Below, one piece after another: positions 42,801 through 48,800 of a DNA stretch of 60,000 nucleotides. Within the stretch, counting starts at the first letter, position 1, and each line of letters starts with the position of its first letter. The position numbers were made by a program, and so were the translations under genes. The DNA lies in contig NC_079876.1 in NCBI RefSeq assembly GCF_029227915.1, positions 15,502,001 through 15,562,000 on the forward strand, in the 5' to 3' direction. This DNA comes from Hydractinia symbiolongicarpus (Eukaryota; Cnidaria; Hydrozoa; Anthoathecata; Hydractiniidae). Below the pieces are notes generated by a model. That model was not told the DNA's origin and made no database searches. It saw only the letters and a list, made by a program, of their open reading frames with translations.

Positions 42801-45800
42801 AACAGCCAACAAAACCAATCTGTATACAACCTTCACCGGATTCAGGTATAATATCAATAACACTGCATATTAGTGGAATGTCAAACCAATGTGTTATTAC
42901 TGAATTATTTGCACTATTTGTAATAAATATCTAAAAGCACAATAATTAACATCTTAATACAGGTACATCAGTGTATATCTGATTTTAATAATTGGAAAAA
43001 AATCTTTATAATTACTCTAACAATTATACTATAAAAAAAAGCTCTCATATATACTACGTATTGGGAAAATAACACAAATTGACAATAGACAATTTATATG
43101 TCTTAATTTTATTTACACTTGATTCATAGTACTTTATATTACTTCAAACTGTGCTTTGATGTCTAAAAACATTGGTAAAACCTTTCTGAATATTTGCATA
43201 TATATCCTTTAATTAGCTCTATTCCAAAACACACCACTGAATGAGACCTATTCTATATAGGTGAATATTTATCATAGCACATCGGTATTTCATTCTCAAC
43301 AGAGAATGCTTCACCCCGATCAGACCTCTGATCATGACGGGCGATTATAATGCGTGTAAGTGATATTGAAGAAGAACTACTTTGTTCATCACTAACATAC
43401 TGCCAAGCAGTGAGCGGGATTTGATCCGCGGTCCCCAGAACTGGGAGCCGCAGACATACCCATTACACTACGTGCAGTAATATGTTAGTGATGAACTCAG
43501 ATAGTTTATCCGGATGGTGTGTATACATATAGTTGAATATTTATCATAGCACATTCGTATTTCATTCACAACGAAGAATGCTTCACCCCGATCAGACCTC
43601 TGATCATGACGGGAGAGCATAATGCATGTAAGTCATAATGAAGAACAACTGTTTTGTTCCTCAGTAACATACTTCCAAGCAGTGAGCGGGATTCAATCCG
43701 CGGTCCCCAGAATGTTAATGATGAACAAAGTAGTTCTTCTTCAATATGACTTACACGCATTATACTCACCCGTCATGGTCAGAGGTCTGATCGAGGTGAA
43801 GCATTCTCTGTTGAGAATGAAATACGGATGTGCTATGATAAATATTCAACTATATGTATACACACCATCCGGATAAACTATCTGAGTTCATCACTAACAT
43901 ATTGCCGCACATAGTGTAGTGGGTTTGTCTGCGGCTCCCAGTTCTGGACCTATTCTATTTGGTTCATGTAAATCTTTTTTCTTTGCCATATCATAGACCA
44001 CAAATCCCATTGTTATTTTGAAATTCTAAAAGTTTGAATTATCCAAATACATTATAAGCTGTTTTGTGAAAGATTACCACAAGTGAAAAGTATAGAATGA
44101 GCTTACTTGAGTTTAATACACTGATTAAAGGGTAAAGATAGAAATTTTATTGTTGCGTCTATTACCTAATAATTGTTTTTTAATAGCTTGCCTGATAGCT
44201 GCAAAAAACAGGGAATATGTTTTGCGAAAAAAAACAGGATTAAGACATTCGATTCTAGTAGTATAATATATCCATTTCGGTTTGTAAATTTTCTCTTTAA
44301 TTTTTTTCAAAATTATTTCCTTGTCAAAATCTCTTTTTGTTGGGTGCTGATTCCTGGTTATGATTCCGGTTTATATCAAAGACGCAGTTATATATATGTG
44401 CACTAATATCATTGTTTAAAATGGATGTACCATAAATAAACTGTCTGAGATGTTGTGCAAAGGCTGTTTTATACCACAGTTATTTAAAATAATTACATCT
44501 GATATGTTCTTTGTTGTTGTTTATATAAAGCTGTGTGATATGATTTGAAACTTTCAATATTTTTAAAATAACTTGATTTGAAAATATATACTAGGTAAGC
44601 TGTTAAGAAGCTTTGTAGCTTTTAGTCAATAATATCTTATGTAGATAAAATTTATGTTTTTATGGATTTTCCGTCAATTTTTTGTGTTTGTATTTATATC
44701 TGCTATTATGTTAAACTTCCCCACGTGTCAAGTTAAATACAAAAAGAATCTTAACTTAGTGTTCTGTTCACTTTCTTTCAGTTTACAAAAGTATGAGCAG
44801 TGGCAGTTTTGAGTTATGAGATTTTGTACTTTGGTACCAGCAATTGCTGTATTTACCCTAAAAAAACAATTACTTACTTAATATTAATTTTATCTAAATC
44901 GTCCAAGTTTTTAGTTATGTAGTGTATTTTGAAAATATGTAGTTTGGTCTATCCCCAATCAAAACCTTTATAAGCAAGCTACAAGCAATATTTTTGTATT
45001 TGTTCAAGTAGCTTGGCTAACTGTTATGAAATTTTTCATCTGCTGGCAACAATATCTTAATTTGCAAGAGCTAATTGTGTGATAGACAAATCAATTTCGA
45101 TTTATTTAATACAATTTTTTTAATTATTATGCGTTTTTTTACGAAACACAAAAGTTACAATCTAAATGGGACTGCTCTGTAAATGATAACAATGAAAATG
45201 GGACACAGCTGATAAAAATTAGATAAATTTAAAATTGTATTGAATTCATTTTCCAGGAAAGTATATCACTCCTTTTTTAACAGTATGCATTTTCTACTGA
45301 AATTCAATTGCGTTAAGTGCTACTAAATGTCAAGAACCCTTCCCCTCAGTTTTTAGAAAAGAGACAATATTAATGCTAACATAATTTTTCTCACTTATCA
45401 TCGAAACTTCTTTTTAATAATAAAAATATACAAGCAGATGCGCGACCTGTCATTGCACACCAGGGTAATAGTTCTTGCATACTGCAGCATGTTGGTGCCA
45501 ATACCGTAGTGACACCTTTCTCACCTATTGTTTTACCTATTGTTCACCTATTGTTTCACATAGAAATGTCCTACAATAGTTATTTGTACAAACATTATCA
45601 TTATACGTCATTGCAGTACACCTGTTTGAATGTTTTGTAAGAATATCGAAAGTCATCCACGTTGGAAATAATGGGCTTCACAATTATACAAAAAGGAATC
45701 CAGTGTTCCATTGGTTTAAAAACAATGACAATTAAAATGACATATTATGGTATCTATTATTTATGAAAAATAAATTAAGTTTACTATGCTTTTCTCTTTT

Positions 45801-48800
45801 GTTGGACTAGAATAAGTTAATTGAAATCTTTATCATCAAATTAGTTTTAATTTTTATTTTTTACCTTAATATTTTATAGTGTGAACACATTTTGCCAAAA
45901 TTCTTTAGAAGTTTTAGTAAGTCATCTCTTCAAGAGAGAAAATAGAAGAAGAGGCTCTCAAGAAAATATCTTATCACAAAAAATAATTGATACCTTTGCA
46001 GATGTTTTTGTTCCAACAAATGTTAAGGGCTTCATGGAATCTCCATAGCGTACTTTAAAATTGAGTGTTGCTTTAGTTTTCTGAGTCTGAACAAGTATAC
46101 CAGTTAATGTAACTTCCATGCCAAACTCATATCTCAGGAAGTGTTGAGCAGATGAACACCAAAATCGAGAAGAATAAATGTTTGGTGATAAAACCAATTG
46201 GGTACCATTGATTTTGGGATTGAATATTGAATTTAATGAAAAGGAACATGCTAAACACAAAAATTGTATTTCTTTTAGCCTGAAAGGTAGTGTGTGGAAA
46301 ACTATGCCGAAGGAAATTATACATTGTAAACTTTAGCTTTGTGAAAGAAATTTATTTTACTTACCATGATTTTCTCAGTTACTTTCAACAAGTGATTTGT
46401 TTTAATACTTGTATCATAAGTAATATCCAATATTTATATCACATCAACAGATTTAGTAGCTACAATCTTTTGAAGATTGTAATTGAGAACTAGTTATAAC
46501 AGATATTTTGAACTTGTACTTGTTTAAAACAGAATTATGACTTTTAAAATATTTGGTTAAATCACAGTACTTATTTTTGTTGACGTTAACACACCAAAAT
46601 TATGCAGTTTTTCAGACGATTTTAGTCACAGAACAGGTTGTTCAATAATGTAGACATTGTGGAAAATGCAGCTAACACACAAAGACGACCAACAGAAACC
46701 CTTTGGCCATATATTTAACCTTATTTACTACAGGCGGCCAACAGATGCAGTTAGGCCATTTTACGAAATAGCCAAAAAATTGCTCTCTCCACAAACATGT
46801 CCAGGTTTGTAGTTTCTCTTTATTTAATACAAATAAGGCAACTTGTTCTTACAACAGTCTATTTTTGTATGCAGAGAATACAAAGTCTAGTCCTTTACAT
46901 TTAATAATCATAGAAACATCTACTTACTCTCAGCACATCCATACAATTCAATTTTCAAACACACAACTTTATTAGCATCTGTTACAACTGGATAAATACG
47001 AATATGACGAACAGTAAATGCATCTTGATCAAACCAATGTCGTTTCGTGTAATTAATTGCAGGATATGCAAAGTTCTATTAAATTATATACAGTCATTTT
47101 AAGATTTCGATCAAATAAAAGAACAAAACAGACTTATTATCATGTTACTCATGTCAATGAAATTATACAAACGTCTCTTTCAGTTTGTATTTTAAAAAAT
47201 TCTAAGTACAGCTGATAATATAAAATAGAAATTTGCAGAAGAAAGCGCAAGCTAAAAAATCTGAGGATGTGAAATTTTAGTATAATTTTAATACACACCT
47301 TTTTGTTCAAGTTGTCTTATGAAGGTTTTTTTATGTCGACAGTACCCATTTTTCACAAACAGAAACTGAAAACAATGGCTGACAGAAGGCAGCCATGTAT
47401 AGTTGAATAAATTTAATATTTAGAAATTTCTGTACTTTGAAAGACTATAACAAGGAAGCGAAATTCTATGACACAGTAAAGACTGTATCGTATGTAATTT
47501 TTAAATTTTAACAATTAAAAACTTTGTAAACTTTTAAACTTAGCTAAATTAAGTATTCACAAACTTGGTTATTTCATTGAAGATATTACTTTGGTTTGTC
47601 TGTTTGGTATTCATATTATTGTGTTCTTAAACTCCTTATTTGAATTTTTATTTTATTTCACCTATACTGTATCACAATCTTTAAACAGCGTTTGCAATCT
47701 TTACAGAGCGTTTCATAAACAACATTGCTTTGTTCTTCCAGGATAATTTTGTGTTTTGGTTTAGACAAAGTGCATCGTAGGGTGTCTTTAGAGTTAAGAA
47801 TGCATTTTACTTTGTGTTGCCTTAAAAATCGACGAAGGATTTCCCTGGTACCTGATACGGAGGGTAGGAATGCTGGTGCGATGAATTCCTCTGATGTTTC
47901 CCTATTGTCTAAGATGGATCTTTTCTTTATTTTATTTCTTAATCAAAACACACAACTTCAAGTATACAGCAAGAACATATGTCATACCTAATCAGTTCGA
48001 AGAACCGTGGTAAATAATGTTCTTTACAAATATCACAAACACTAAATCCATTTTATTATCGAAAATTGTTGATAACTTTATATCCATGTTTCATAGTGCA
48101 CACATAAATAGCTGCGTTTTAATGTAATTGCACAATGGATATCAAGTAATGTACCCACCATTCCTCAGTCAACGTATCGTCTTTACTTTTGATATCAGGT
48201 AATATTTCTTGGTATAGATACACAATATAGTTTGTAATAACAATGTAACAAATAACAATGATATCAAGAAATGTCAGAATGATTAAAGTGGAATTAATGT
48301 TTTCGCAATTCAATTGCGGTATACGAAGTGTTTAAATTTTTGTTATCAGCAGTGACCTTTATTCCTAAAGTATGAAAAGTGAAATAGAGATTATTGTTGT
48401 TAGTGATTGTATTTGACTGTATTTGACCCTAAAAATTATTTCCCAAAGCACTCATAGGAAAAATTGCACTCTCATTTTTCCTATTAAAAAAGGAAGTGAA
48501 TGTAATAAGGCGTTCATCTTAATTTTTATAAAACTTTGAAACTTCCCATCTTATTGGCTAAAAAATCTATGGTCACTAATCCTCAGCGTTTAACAGTAAT
48601 ATAAAAGTTGTGATATCAGATGCCAAATTTTATTCAAAAAGACAAACTGATGCACAATAAGAATACAATGAGGGCTCCATTTTTAATCAGTGTATTTATT
48701 TTTATCACATAGTTGAGTTTTTCTAGCACTGTAATTGGGTTAGCTATGACAAAAATACACTATATTTTATTTCTACGGAGAAACGTGTGCAATCTTTACT

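Noticed and set aside
43400-43475. A functional tRNA gene on the minus strand
   Set aside because: Box A and box B are present but I see no convincing acceptor-stem pairing, and the sequence continues into a repeated body, as in a SINE.
43566-43876. Two overlapping open frames, 67 and 84 codons, on opposite strands
   Set aside because: Both are produced by the inverted SINE copies.
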